A model generated the notes under the pieces. That model was not told where the DNA came from and ran no database searches. It saw only the letters and a list, made by a program, of their open reading frames with translations. Of a stretch of 7,492 nucleotides of DNA, positions 1 to 7,379 are shown one piece after another. Positions within the stretch are counted from its first letter, which is position 1; each line of letters begins with the position of its first letter. The DNA is from an uncultured Bacilli bacterium. GTDB lineage: Bacteria > Bacillota_I > Bacilli_A > RFN20 > CAG-288. Where the stretch lies: contig CAOSOP010000056.1 of the NCBI GenBank assembly GCA_948525355.1, positions 1-7,492 of the forward strand. Reading direction: 5' to 3'. The position numbers were made by a program, and so were the translations under genes.

Positions 1-9
1 GGAATGATG

Positions 10-119
10 AAAATCCTCCCGCCGTATACTCATACCGGAGCGGGGCGCCTCCACCCACCCCGTTTCGTCCGCTGCCAGGGGCGACGTCCTCGGGGGTGCG
101 ATAGGAGGAGGGGGCGAGG
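10..119. repeat. GC-rich inverted repeat, left copy
   Basis: This GC-rich stretch (about 67% GC) contrasts sharply with the AT-rich genes beside it. Aligned to the reverse complement of 7380-7492 it matches over nearly its whole length with one clear small gap. Positions 78-96 (GGGGCGACGTCCTCGGGGG) are identical in both copies. The flanking blocks match more weakly: 16 of 23 between the core and the inner end, 16 of 22 just outside the core, and 20 of 29 near the outer end. The stem seen in the right copy is degenerate here. The repeat lies directly downstream of whiA, but in the whiA direction no T-run follows a hairpin, so a classical intrinsic terminator is not supported. It resembles a dispersed REP/MITE-like intergenic repeat. 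Its family is unknown to me, and one window cannot show whether it is dispersed. Confidence 0.75.
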
Positions 120-121
120 TA

Positions 122-1021
122 TTAAGATTTATGTACTATGTTTGATAGTTGTACGAATAATTTTGCAACAGTAGATTTACTTATAGGAAATCCTTGCAAT
201 GTGGATAAATCTGCAAGTTCACCATATGAGGCCTCAGGATTTTCTTTTCTTAGTTCAATCAGTTTTTTAAGTCTTTCGTCTAGTATTAAGTAGGAAAACT
301 TTGTTTCTAGCAACTCTATATCACTTAAGTTTTTTTGGCTTGTTTTTAGTGTTTTGGCAAAGTTAACAGAATCGCATATTGCTAATCGATTGGTGTTATT
401 ATAAAAATCTTTTGTTAGTCTAATGTTTTCAAAGTTAAGCATTGAAACATGAGCATTTATAAATGCTAAAAAGTTTGCTATTTGATCACTTTTTTTAAGA
501 TAAATCTCTATATGATTCTTAACTTTAATAATTTTAAATGAGATTTTTCTTTCATCTTCATACGATGATAGTTTGGATATTATTTGATTAGGAACTTCTT
601 CATCTTTAAACTTCATGTAAAGCATATATTTTTTACTATTTGGATCGTTTATATAACCATTAGATAAGAATATTCCCGTGATAAAAGGACGAATCATACT
701 TGAGTTTATAAATTTTTTGCATTTTTCTAAATCTTGATTGATCGTTGAGTTAAAGTCTTCTTGATTTATATCTATTGAGTAAACTGTTTCTTTTGTTATC
801 TTATGTTTTAGGTCATTTGATATAGGATATTTCTTATTATATAGTTTAAATATTATATCGTTTATGAATTTTATAATACTTAATTGAATTGATTTAATTC
901 GTATTATTTGTTTTGTATCATTTTTATACTGTAGAGCAAAGCCACATAAAAGAGGAAGAAGGTGATTTTCTTCTAGAGGTTTGTTGATTATTTCACTTTT
1001 TATATCACTGCAGAAACTCAT
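122..1021 (-). CDS. whiA: DNA-binding protein WhiA
   Basis: WhiA (DUF199 family) joins an N-terminal LAGLIDADG-endonuclease-like fold lacking catalytic residues to a C-terminal helix-turn-helix. Visible here are the opening MSFCSDIKSEI, the family block around residues 111-127 (RPFITGIFLSNGYINDP), the stretch near 175-225 with LKKSDQIANFLAFINA and NRLAICDSVNFAKT, and the HTH region about 248-295 with NPEASYGELA and ISKSTVAKL. The length of 299 aa is close to the usual 300-315. In Bacillus, WhiA affects division and chromosome segregation; in Mycoplasma it has been linked to control of ribosomal protein genes. The start overlaps the TGA of the preceding frame by 4 nt (ATGA), with only a weak upstream AAGAG, so translational coupling is likely. 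It is the most AT-rich and most diverged gene of the set. The stop is TAA, 2 nt from the GC-rich repeat. The usual partners rapZ and yvcK are absent upstream. Confidence 0.93.
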   Translation of the reverse strand: MSFCSDIKSEIINKPLEENHLLPLLCGFALQYKNDTKQIIRIKSIQLSIIKFINDIIFKLYNKKYPISNDLKHKITKETVYSIDINQEDFNSTINQDLEKCKKFINSSMIRPFITGIFLSNGYINDPNSKKYMLYMKFKDEEVPNQIISKLSSYEDERKISFKIIKVKNHIEIYLKKSDQIANFLAFINAHVSMLNFENIRLTKDFYNNTNRLAICDSVNFAKTLKTSQKNLSDIELLETKFSYLILDERLKKLIELRKENPEASYGELADLSTLQGFPISKSTVAKLFVQLSNIVHKS

Positions 1022-2595
1022 AAATATCTATTGCTCTTTAAGTAATTTTTAATTGATATAGCAGCGACTGCTCCATCACCGCACGCAGTGATTATTTGCC
1101 TTAAAGGTGTCTCAGTTATATCACCTGCTGCGAATAGTCCTGGTATCTTTGTCATTTTATCATTGTTGACTACAATGAAGTTTCTCTGATTGAAGATGTC
1201 TGGGAATGGCAAGAAAGCGACATTGTTAGCCTCACCGACATAGAGGAATAAACCTTTAACACTAAAGGTATGCTGCTTGGAATTTCCTTTTATTTCTAGT
1301 GTTTCAATGCTTTTAGCACCAGAAGCTTTTACTATTTTATAATCGTAAAACATCTCAACATTTTCGCGTTCAGTTAACTCTTTTATTAAAGCTTCATCAG
1401 CGGTAATATTTTTGCTTGGGCAAATGAAATATAGTTTGTTAACAATTTCTGAGAGGTACAATGCCTCGTTAACAGAAGTTGTTTTATCACCATAGACAGC
1501 AACATCTTTTCCTCTAAATAATGGTCCATCACAAATTGCACAGCGCGATATTCCTCTAAAGTTAAAGGAAGCAGCTCCAGGAATGATTAATGGGTTAGCT
1601 CTTATTCCTACACTTACTAAAACAGTTTTTGAATAAAAAATATCGTCTTCACACTGTACTTTAAAACAAGTACCATCACTAGTGATTGTGCTTACGCGGG
1701 AATTAAAAACTCTTATTTTATTCTGCTCGACATGTTTGGCAAATAATTTAGCTAAATCCTCACCTTTTCCATCAAACCCAGGATAATTAGAAATCAATGG
1801 TGTTTGATATAATTTATGCGCAATTTTATTTTCATCTATAGTTAATGGTTTAATATTAAGTCTTGATAGATATATAGCCGCTGTGATTCCAGCTGGTCCC
1901 ATACCAACGATAATACAATCCTCAATTCTTTTTTTAGCATTGTTTTCCATTTTGTTCTCCTTTTCAATTATAGCCTTTAAATCTTTAAATCCACTTAATA
2001 TATACTTTGAAGGTGGTAGTTTAACAAACTTTTTTAATCCCCAGTAAGCAAGGGCGAAGTCCATATTGCAGTTTTGAGCGGCGAAACTATCAGTGTCTGC
2101 ATCACCAACATATAAACAATCTTCAACTTTTAAACCTAATTCATTTACCGCTTTAACTAATCCTTCTGGATCTGGTTTTGGATTTTTAACATCATCGAGA
2201 GTGATGACAACATCGAAGTATTTTTTTAAATCAAATTCAGTTAAGCATTTATCAGTAGCATAACTCTTTTTACTAGTTATTATTCCTAACTTTAAACCAG
2301 CTTCTTTAAAAAACTTTAGTACCGATAGCTCATCACTATATATTTTGGAATATTTTTTTGAATTATTCTCACCAAAACTAATAAATTCGTTATATAATTC
2401 TTCAAACTTTTGATTTGGAAAATATTTAGGAAAGACGTCGGTAAGTGGTGGACCAGAGAATGATAGCAGTTCTTTCAAGTCCATTGTATAATCGGGACGA
2501 TACTTTTTAAATAAATGAATATAGTTTAAAACAATATATAAATCAGTATCAAGGCAAGTTCCATCTAAATCAAAAAGTATTGCTTTATATTTCAT
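1018..2595 (-). CDS. Fused PpaX-like HAD phosphatase and thioredoxin-reductase-like flavoprotein
   Basis: One 525-aa frame encodes two proteins usually made separately. Residues 1-215 match PpaX in length and motifs: DLDGT at 9-13 (nucleophile D9, D11), motif II T107, motif III K140, and motif IV GDADTD at 164-169. PpaX hydrolyses the pyrophosphate released by HprK phosphorylase activity, which fits hprK lying two genes upstream. Residues 216-525 (310 aa, normal TrxB length) carry the FAD loop GMGPAG (231-236), NYPG (270-273), the redox pair CAIC (352-355), and the C-terminal FAD motif AAGD (489-492) with RQ at 499-500. The NADPH signatures are missing: GGGDSA is replaced by YGDKTTS (368-374), and HRR by a CPSK-containing stretch near 392. 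A strong internal ribosome site precedes Met216, so TrxB may also be made alone. The start overlaps the lgt stop by 4 nt. An ancestral stop lost by mutation or a sequencing error could also explain the fusion. Confidence 0.88.
   Translation of the reverse strand: MKYKAILFDLDGTCLDTDLYIVLNYIHLFKKYRPDYTMDLKELLSFSGPPLTDVFPKYFPNQKFEELYNEFISFGENNSKKYSKIYSDELSVLKFFKEAGLKLGIITSKKSYATDKCLTEFDLKKYFDVVITLDDVKNPKPDPEGLVKAVNELGLKVEDCLYVGDADTDSFAAQNCNMDFALAYWGLKKFVKLPPSKYILSGFKDLKAIIEKENKMENNAKKRIEDCIIVGMGPAGITAAIYLSRLNIKPLTIDENKIAHKLYQTPLISNYPGFDGKGEDLAKLFAKHVEQNKIRVFNSRVSTITSDGTCFKVQCEDDIFYSKTVLVSVGIRANPLIIPGAASFNFRGISRCAICDGPLFRGKDVAVYGDKTTSVNEALYLSEIVNKLYFICPSKNITADEALIKELTERENVEMFYDYKIVKASGAKSIETLEIKGNSKQHTFSVKGLFLYVGEANNVAFLPFPDIFNQRNFIVVNNDKMTKIPGLFAAGDITETPLRQIITACGDGAVAAISIKNYLKSNRYL
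1948..1962 (-). promoter_or_regulatory. Internal Shine-Dalgarno and start codon for the TrxB half
   Basis: On the minus strand AAGGAG (1962-1957) lies exactly 6 nt upstream of an in-frame ATG (1950-1948), the codon for Met216 of the fused frame. It is the best ribosome-binding site in the window and sits exactly where a stand-alone TrxB would begin, just before its FAD-binding strand. It implies that two separate genes once stood here and that TrxB may still be translated independently. Confidence 0.75.
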
Positions 2596-3443
2596 TTATC
2601 TAATTTCCTTTTGAAATCATTCTTTTTCATGTGGTCGATAATATGAAGAGTTGCGATGAATAAAACCCCACCAACTATGAACATGATAGCCATGAAAAAA
2701 GATGCAGGTAAACTTTTTCCCATAATGAATTCACCGTCACGCATCAGTTCTAGTATAGATCTTACTGAACCATAGACAATCAAGTAATATCCTAGTCCAT
2801 CGCCCTTGCAGTAGATTTTAAACTTTTCACAAAGAGGAACAATCAAATGCCTTATGGCCATATATCCGATTAGGTTTAAAACTCCTTCGACAAAGAAAAG
2901 AGGAACGTTAATTATTTCAGGATTTGTAAAATCGTGAACCATTTGGTTTAAAATAAAGTCTGGCAAAAATCCCCATGCTGATCTATTTACTAGTGTTCCA
3001 TAAACTTCGTGATTAAAGAAGTTTCCCCAACGTCCAATTACTTGTGCTACAAGAATTGTAGGAACAGCGAAGTCGATAGCTTCTAAAGGATTCATTCCTT
3101 TACGGCAGATGACGACAACCATTACACCAGCAAATATTCCAAGAAGTGCTCCTCCTTGAATAGCAAGCCCTCCATCCCAAATTCTAAAAACTTGCCAAAA
3201 GTCATCAGAGAATTCAGTGCTCCATTGTGCAATGACATACCATAATCTAGCACCGATGATTCCTGATGGTAGAGCTATTAAAAATACTGTGACGAAAAAA
3301 TCCCATGTGTATCCTTTTTTTCTAGCAGCATATGAAGAAAGAAATAGTGCAAGAAGTGCTCCAGTTAAAATAAATATAGCGTAATACGCAATTTCAAGTC
3401 CAAATATGCTGAACGATTTAGGTAAATATCCAAGTACATTCAT
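2592..3443 (-). CDS. lgt: Prolipoprotein diacylglyceryl transferase
   Basis: Lgt transfers diacylglycerol from phosphatidylglycerol to the lipobox cysteine of prolipoproteins at the cytoplasmic membrane, the first step of lipoprotein maturation. The 283-aa product has several hydrophobic segments (about 15-37, 48-72, 92-113, 124-136, 180-200, 218-232 and 247-269). It carries the Lgt signature GRWGNFFNHEVYG (137-149), with the conserved Arg138, Asn141, Asn144 and Glu146. The late motif YGSVRSILELMRD (224-236) keeps Tyr224 and Arg228 at the spacing of E. coli Tyr235/Arg239. In the GGLAIQGG motif (91-98) Gln96 replaces the His equivalent to E. coli His103. The start overlaps the hprK TGA by 4 nt and has AGGAG about 11 nt upstream inside hprK; the end overlaps ppaX-trxB by 4 nt. 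Both suggest coupled translation. hprK-lgt adjacency is classic for Bacillota and mycoplasmas. Confidence 0.95.
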   Translation of the reverse strand: MNVLGYLPKSFSIFGLEIAYYAIFILTGALLALFLSSYAARKKGYTWDFFVTVFLIALPSGIIGARLWYVIAQWSTEFSDDFWQVFRIWDGGLAIQGGALLGIFAGVMVVVICRKGMNPLEAIDFAVPTILVAQVIGRWGNFFNHEVYGTLVNRSAWGFLPDFILNQMVHDFTNPEIINVPLFFVEGVLNLIGYMAIRHLIVPLCEKFKIYCKGDGLGYYLIVYGSVRSILELMRDGEFIMGKSLPASFFMAIMFIVGGVLFIATLHIIDHMKKNDFKRKLDK

Positions 3444-4360
3444 CTTTTCTTACTCTCCTGTATTTCTTTAAGCCTTTTTTCAAATTCATAGGCAGAATCA
3501 TAACCAGATTCTTTTAATTTGTAGTTTGTAACTGCAACTTCAATAATTTCAGGAATATTTCTAGCTGCAGAGACAGGTAGGATTATTTTAGGAATTCTGA
3601 CACCAAGAATATCAATATAGTCAGTCATCATTCCTATTCTATCAACTTTTAGGTTCTTAGTGAATGGTTTAAGTTCGATGGCAAGATTAATTCTATCTGC
3701 AGATTTGAATGAATTGATTCCAAATATATGTGAGACATCAATAATTCCAATACCTCTAACTTCCATCATGCCTGATATTGATTCAGGTGCTCGACCGATA
3801 AGATGGTTTCTGATAAGAGAAATCTTTACCATATCATCAGCAACAAGAAGGTGACCTTTTTTTACTAAATCCATTGATATTTCGGATTTTCCTATACCAC
3901 TTGGTCCTATAAGCAGAACGCCTACATTAAATATATCAAGTAAACAAGCATGAATTTTAGTAGTTTTTGCCAGTTTATCAGACAAATAAATGATAATATC
4001 CGACATTAAATCAGTAGTACGCATAGAAGTGCCAAAAACTGGAAAATCCATTTCTTCGGCTATTTTTTTTATAAATGGTGAACAAGGAAGTCCTTGACAA
4101 ATAATCATGCCAGGACAGCCTTTATCAAAAAGTTTATGAAATATTTTATAACCATTTTCTTCATCAAGATCTTTGATAATCGACCATTCTTTGTTTCCAA
4201 TTAAAATGAGTCTATCTTTATTGTGATAGGTAAAATTACCCATGAGTTCAACACCACAACGATCAATATCGTCATTGATTATTTTTCTTTGTATCGAAGT
4301 TGGGCTAGAAACATAAGTGATAAGACCAAAGTGATTTGCAAGTTCTAATATTGTAATCAT
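3440..4360 (-). CDS. hprK: HPr kinase/phosphorylase
   Basis: HprK phosphorylates HPr of the sugar phosphotransferase system on a regulatory serine and can reverse this by phosphorolysis, releasing pyrophosphate; it controls carbon catabolite repression. The 306-aa length is typical. The N-terminal domain (about 1-130) includes a degenerate form of the RPGLEL region (DRCGVELMGNF, 33-43). The catalytic domain has H137, the P-loop GPSGIGKSE (152-160), VADD (173-176), and the family signature MEVRGIGIIDV (199-209). The C-terminal block keeps ARNIPEIIEVA (266-276). Departures from the common pattern are HA instead of HG after the catalytic His, GPSG instead of GDSG in the P-loop, and SAARN instead of RPGRN near 264-268. 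GAGG lies 6 nt before the ATG in the 24-nt gap after uvrA, so cotranscription with uvrA is likely. PpaX-like phosphatase two genes downstream supports the assignment. Confidence 0.94.
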   Translation of the reverse strand: MITILELANHFGLITYVSSPTSIQRKIINDDIDRCGVELMGNFTYHNKDRLILIGNKEWSIIKDLDEENGYKIFHKLFDKGCPGMIICQGLPCSPFIKKIAEEMDFPVFGTSMRTTDLMSDIIIYLSDKLAKTTKIHACLLDIFNVGVLLIGPSGIGKSEISMDLVKKGHLLVADDMVKISLIRNHLIGRAPESISGMMEVRGIGIIDVSHIFGINSFKSADRINLAIELKPFTKNLKVDRIGMMTDYIDILGVRIPKIILPVSAARNIPEIIEVAVTNYKLKESGYDSAYEFEKRLKEIQESKKR

Positions 4361-4384
4361 AATTCACCTCAACATTATTATATT

Positions 4385-7228
4385 CTAAATTCTTTTCGCT
4401 TTCATCAATATTGATTTTAAATATTGACCTGTGTAGGAAGAATCGACTTGCGCCACTTCTTCTGGAGTTCCAGTTGCGACAATTGATCCACCATTTTCAC
4501 CGCCTTCAGGTCCTAAATCAATGATATAGTCAGCACATTTTATGACATCTAAATTATGTTCAATAATAACGACAGTATTTCCACTTTCGATTAAAGTATC
4601 AATAACCTTTAATAGTTTACTAATGTCATCAACATGAAGACCTGTTGTTGGTTCATCCATTATATAAAGAGTATTACCTGTTGAAGCTCTCTGCAATTCG
4701 TAAGCTAGTTTAACTCTTTGAGCCTCACCACCTGAAAGAGTAGTGCTGTTTTGACCAAGCTTTATATATCCCAATCCAACTTTTTGTAGTGTTAAAAGTT
4801 TTTTATAAATCGCTGGAACAGAACTGAAGAATTGAACTGCTTCATCAACGCGCATTTCTAAAACATCGTATATGTTCTTATCGTGATATGTAACTTGTAA
4901 AATATCATCATTATACTTTTTTCCGTGACATGTTTCACATTCGACATAGACGTCGGCCATAAAGGACATTGAGATTTTTTTCACACCATCGCCATTACAC
5001 GTCCCACATCTTCCTTCCTTGTTGTTAAAAGAGAAATAGGAGGCAGTAAATCCATGCATTTTTGCTTCACGTGTTTGAGCAAATAAGTTTCTAATATCAT
5101 CAAACACTTTTACATAAGTAGCTGGATTGCTTCGTGAAGTTTTTCCAATTGGATCCTGAGAAATATTAATAACTTTATCAATATGATTTAATCCAGTCAC
5201 CTCTTTACAACTACCGATATTTGTTACAGTAAGACCTAGTTCTTGTCTAACCTTTTTATAGAGTACTTCAGTTATTAAAGAAGATTTACCAGAACCTGAA
5301 ACACCTGTGACGCATGTTAAACAAGCGGTTGGGAATGAAACTGTTACATTTTTTAGATTATGGCAAGTAGCGTTTTTAATAGTAATCTTTTTATATCCAG
5401 GTCTTCTTATCATAGGAATTTCAATCTTTTTTCTTCCTGAAAGATAATCGCCTGTGAGTGAGCGAGGACAACTAATGATATCGTCAACGCTACCACACGC
5501 CACCACCTCTCCACCTTGATCACCAGCATTTGGTCCTATTTCAACAATATAATCAGCGGCCCTAATAGTATCTTCATCGTGTTCAACAACGATCATTGAG
5601 TTACCGATGTCGCGCATTTCTTTAAGCGAAGAAATCAATTTATCGTTATCACGCTGGTGCAGTCCAATTGATGGTTCATCTAATACGTAAAGCACTCCAG
5701 TTAATCTTGAACCAATCTGAGTTGCTAATCTAATTCTTTGAGCCTCACCACCTGAAAGAGTTGATGCAGCACGTGCTAAGGTCAAGTAATCAAGACCAAC
5801 ATTACAAAGGAAGGTCAAACGATTTTTAATTTCAGTTAGTACAAGTTTAGAAATAGTTTTTTCTGTTTCAGTTAATTTTAATTCAGTAAAGAACTTTAAC
5901 ATATTTGATAAAGATAAATTACAAACATCATTAATATTTAATCCACCGATTTTAACGGAAAGTACTTGTTCATTTAAACGTGCACCATGGCAATGATTAC
6001 ATTCAGTTTCAGTCATAAAAGAGAAATAGTAAGACTTCATAAATTCAGAAGAAGATGAATTATATAATCTTTCGATTTTTGTTTTTAATCCCTCGTTGAT
6101 AACTCTTTTTAAGATTGAACCATTTTTTGAATGATGCTCATGAACTATATCTTCTTTTGGTCCATATAAAATAGCATCTAGCTGTGCTTTTGATAAAGTG
6201 TTTATAGGAGCGTCTTTATCAATATTATATACTTCACATAGTTTATTAAAATCTTCAACCTCCATTGTTGATTCATTTTTATTTGATAAAAATGGAATTG
6301 CCTTTTGATTTAAAGATAACCTCATATCAGGAATTATTTTGTTGATGTCAGCTTCAATTTTTATTCCTAAACCATTACAACTTGGACAACATCCAAGAGG
6401 ATTGTTGAAAGAAAACAATACAGGTTCTAAATCAGGAACAGTAAAACCACATACTGGACAAGAATGGTGTTCGCTTAATAGAGTTGATTTATTGCTGTCA
6501 TTTAATACTAACTCCATAAATCCGTTAGCATTGTTTAATGTAACTCTAACTGAATCCATTGCGCGTGCCTTTTCTTCGCTAGGACTATCACTTCCTATCT
6601 TAAAAGAATCTACAAGAATAGAAATTGTATGCTTGTAGTTCTTATCTAGCACAGGAGGAATCGTATAAGCCATTATAGGATTATCATCTATTTTCATTCT
6701 TTTAAATCCCATATTAATGAACTTCTTTATTGTATCGACATGTGTGCCTTTTTCGTTTCTAACAATAGGAGAGAGAAGGCTGACTTTAGTTCCCTCAGGA
6801 TAAGATAAAACCTTATCTACTATTTGTCCAAGTGATAAACCTTTGATAGGCAAATTATGTTCTGGACAATATGCCACACCGATTCTAGCATAGAGAAGTC
6901 TAAGATAGTCATATATTTCAGTCACGGTTCCAACAGTAGAGCGAGGATTGTGTGATGTAGTTTTTTGATCTATTGCAATAGAAGGAGAAAGTCCCTCAAT
7001 AGAATCTACATCGGGTTTTGCAAAGTTGTCTAAAAACATTCTTACATAAGAAGAGAGAGATTGGATATATCTTCTTTGACCTTCGGCATAAATTGTGTCA
7101 AAAGCAAGTGTTGATTTTCCTGAACCAGAAACACCTGTAAAAACAACTAATTTGTTTTTAGGAATTTCTAAATCAACATTTTTAAGATTATTAACTCTTG
7201 CACCTTTAATAACAATTTTATCTTTCAT
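4385..7228 (-). CDS. uvrA: Excinuclease ABC subunit A
   Basis: UvrA is the damage-recognition ATPase of nucleotide excision repair; it dimerises and loads UvrB on damaged DNA. The 947-aa length is normal and both ABC modules look intact. The first has Walker A GVSGSGKST (32-40), LSGGEAQR (491-498), LDEPS (516-520) and H-loop VVEH (547-550). The second has Walker A GVSGSGKSS (642-650), LSGGEAQR (831-838), MDEPT (857-861) and IIEH (888-891). Zinc-binding pairs occur at CPVC/CPSC (257-260, 281-284) and CGTC/CETC (741-744, 764-767), with a further CNHC at 410-413. The family block AEGQRRYIQSLSSY is at 48-61. The ATG is preceded by GAGG at 10 nt spacing. The gene ends in TAG, 24 nt before hprK with no terminator between. 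uvrB, a frequent upstream neighbour, is not in the window. Confidence 0.98.
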   Translation of the reverse strand: MKDKIVIKGARVNNLKNVDLEIPKNKLVVFTGVSGSGKSTLAFDTIYAEGQRRYIQSLSSYVRMFLDNFAKPDVDSIEGLSPSIAIDQKTTSHNPRSTVGTVTEIYDYLRLLYARIGVAYCPEHNLPIKGLSLGQIVDKVLSYPEGTKVSLLSPIVRNEKGTHVDTIKKFINMGFKRMKIDDNPIMAYTIPPVLDKNYKHTISILVDSFKIGSDSPSEEKARAMDSVRVTLNNANGFMELVLNDSNKSTLLSEHHSCPVCGFTVPDLEPVLFSFNNPLGCCPSCNGLGIKIEADINKIIPDMRLSLNQKAIPFLSNKNESTMEVEDFNKLCEVYNIDKDAPINTLSKAQLDAILYGPKEDIVHEHHSKNGSILKRVINEGLKTKIERLYNSSSSEFMKSYYFSFMTETECNHCHGARLNEQVLSVKIGGLNINDVCNLSLSNMLKFFTELKLTETEKTISKLVLTEIKNRLTFLCNVGLDYLTLARAASTLSGGEAQRIRLATQIGSRLTGVLYVLDEPSIGLHQRDNDKLISSLKEMRDIGNSMIVVEHDEDTIRAADYIVEIGPNAGDQGGEVVACGSVDDIISCPRSLTGDYLSGRKKIEIPMIRRPGYKKITIKNATCHNLKNVTVSFPTACLTCVTGVSGSGKSSLITEVLYKKVRQELGLTVTNIGSCKEVTGLNHIDKVINISQDPIGKTSRSNPATYVKVFDDIRNLFAQTREAKMHGFTASYFSFNNKEGRCGTCNGDGVKKISMSFMADVYVECETCHGKKYNDDILQVTYHDKNIYDVLEMRVDEAVQFFSSVPAIYKKLLTLQKVGLGYIKLGQNSTTLSGGEAQRVKLAYELQRASTGNTLYIMDEPTTGLHVDDISKLLKVIDTLIESGNTVVIIEHNLDVIKCADYIIDLGPEGGENGGSIVATGTPEEVAQVDSSYTGQYLKSILMKAKRI

Positions 7229-7379
7229 AATATAAAAACCTCATAAAGTTTATTATACAATAAAATTAAATAATTATATATATAATGTAAAAAAATATAA
7301 AAAATACTAGTCAGCTAAGGAAATAATGGTTTTAATAGCATTTATTATTATTATCAAATTATATTGATTAAGCTTCCGT
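7229..7379 (-). promoter_or_regulatory. AT-rich leader with candidate uvrA operon promoter
   Basis: This roughly 150-nt stretch between uvrA and the right repeat is extremely AT-rich, so promoter-like matches are expected by chance. Two minus-strand TATAAT boxes stand out: 7257-7252, with no good -35, and 7278-7273, with TTTATA at 7301-7296 spaced 17 nt upstream. The second pair is the better sigma-70/sigma-A type candidate. The ribosome site GAGG is at 7242-7239. I see no LexA-like operator, riboswitch or T-box. It is the only sizeable non-coding gap upstream of the five genes, so it probably drives the whole operon. Confidence 0.45.

Noticed and set aside
97..108. GTGCGATAGGAGG-like string resembling a group II intron 5' end
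   Set aside because: The match is a handful of bases, is not kept in the right copy, and there is no domain V-like hairpin or reverse transcriptase.
1..121. Left repeat as a rho-independent terminator for whiA
   Set aside because: Hairpin potential exists but no T-run follows in the whiA direction, and the stem arms are degenerate in this copy.
1018..1950. TrxB as a dead pseudogene because of lost NADPH motifs
   Set aside because: The frame is open, full length, has a strong ribosome site, and keeps FAD and CxxC motifs, which fits an altered electron donor better than decay.
3660..3854. 64-aa open frame on the plus strand inside hprK
   Set aside because: It lies fully antisense to the well-supported hprK and has no recognisable domain; it is a shadow frame.
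6339..6638. 99-aa open frame on the plus strand inside uvrA
   Set aside because: It is antisense to the uvrA region that encodes the first zinc-binding motif, and resembles no known family.
7291..7320. Possible weak terminator on the minus strand (TTAGCTGACTAG then T-rich)
   Set aside because: The stem is only 3 to 4 bp and the T-rich stretch is part of a generally AT-rich leader.
7326..7367. 13-codon plus-strand frame MVLIAFIIIIKLY preceded by AAGGA
   Set aside because: It is very short and in extremely AT-rich DNA where such hydrophobic frames arise by chance. Only comparison with relatives could rescue it.
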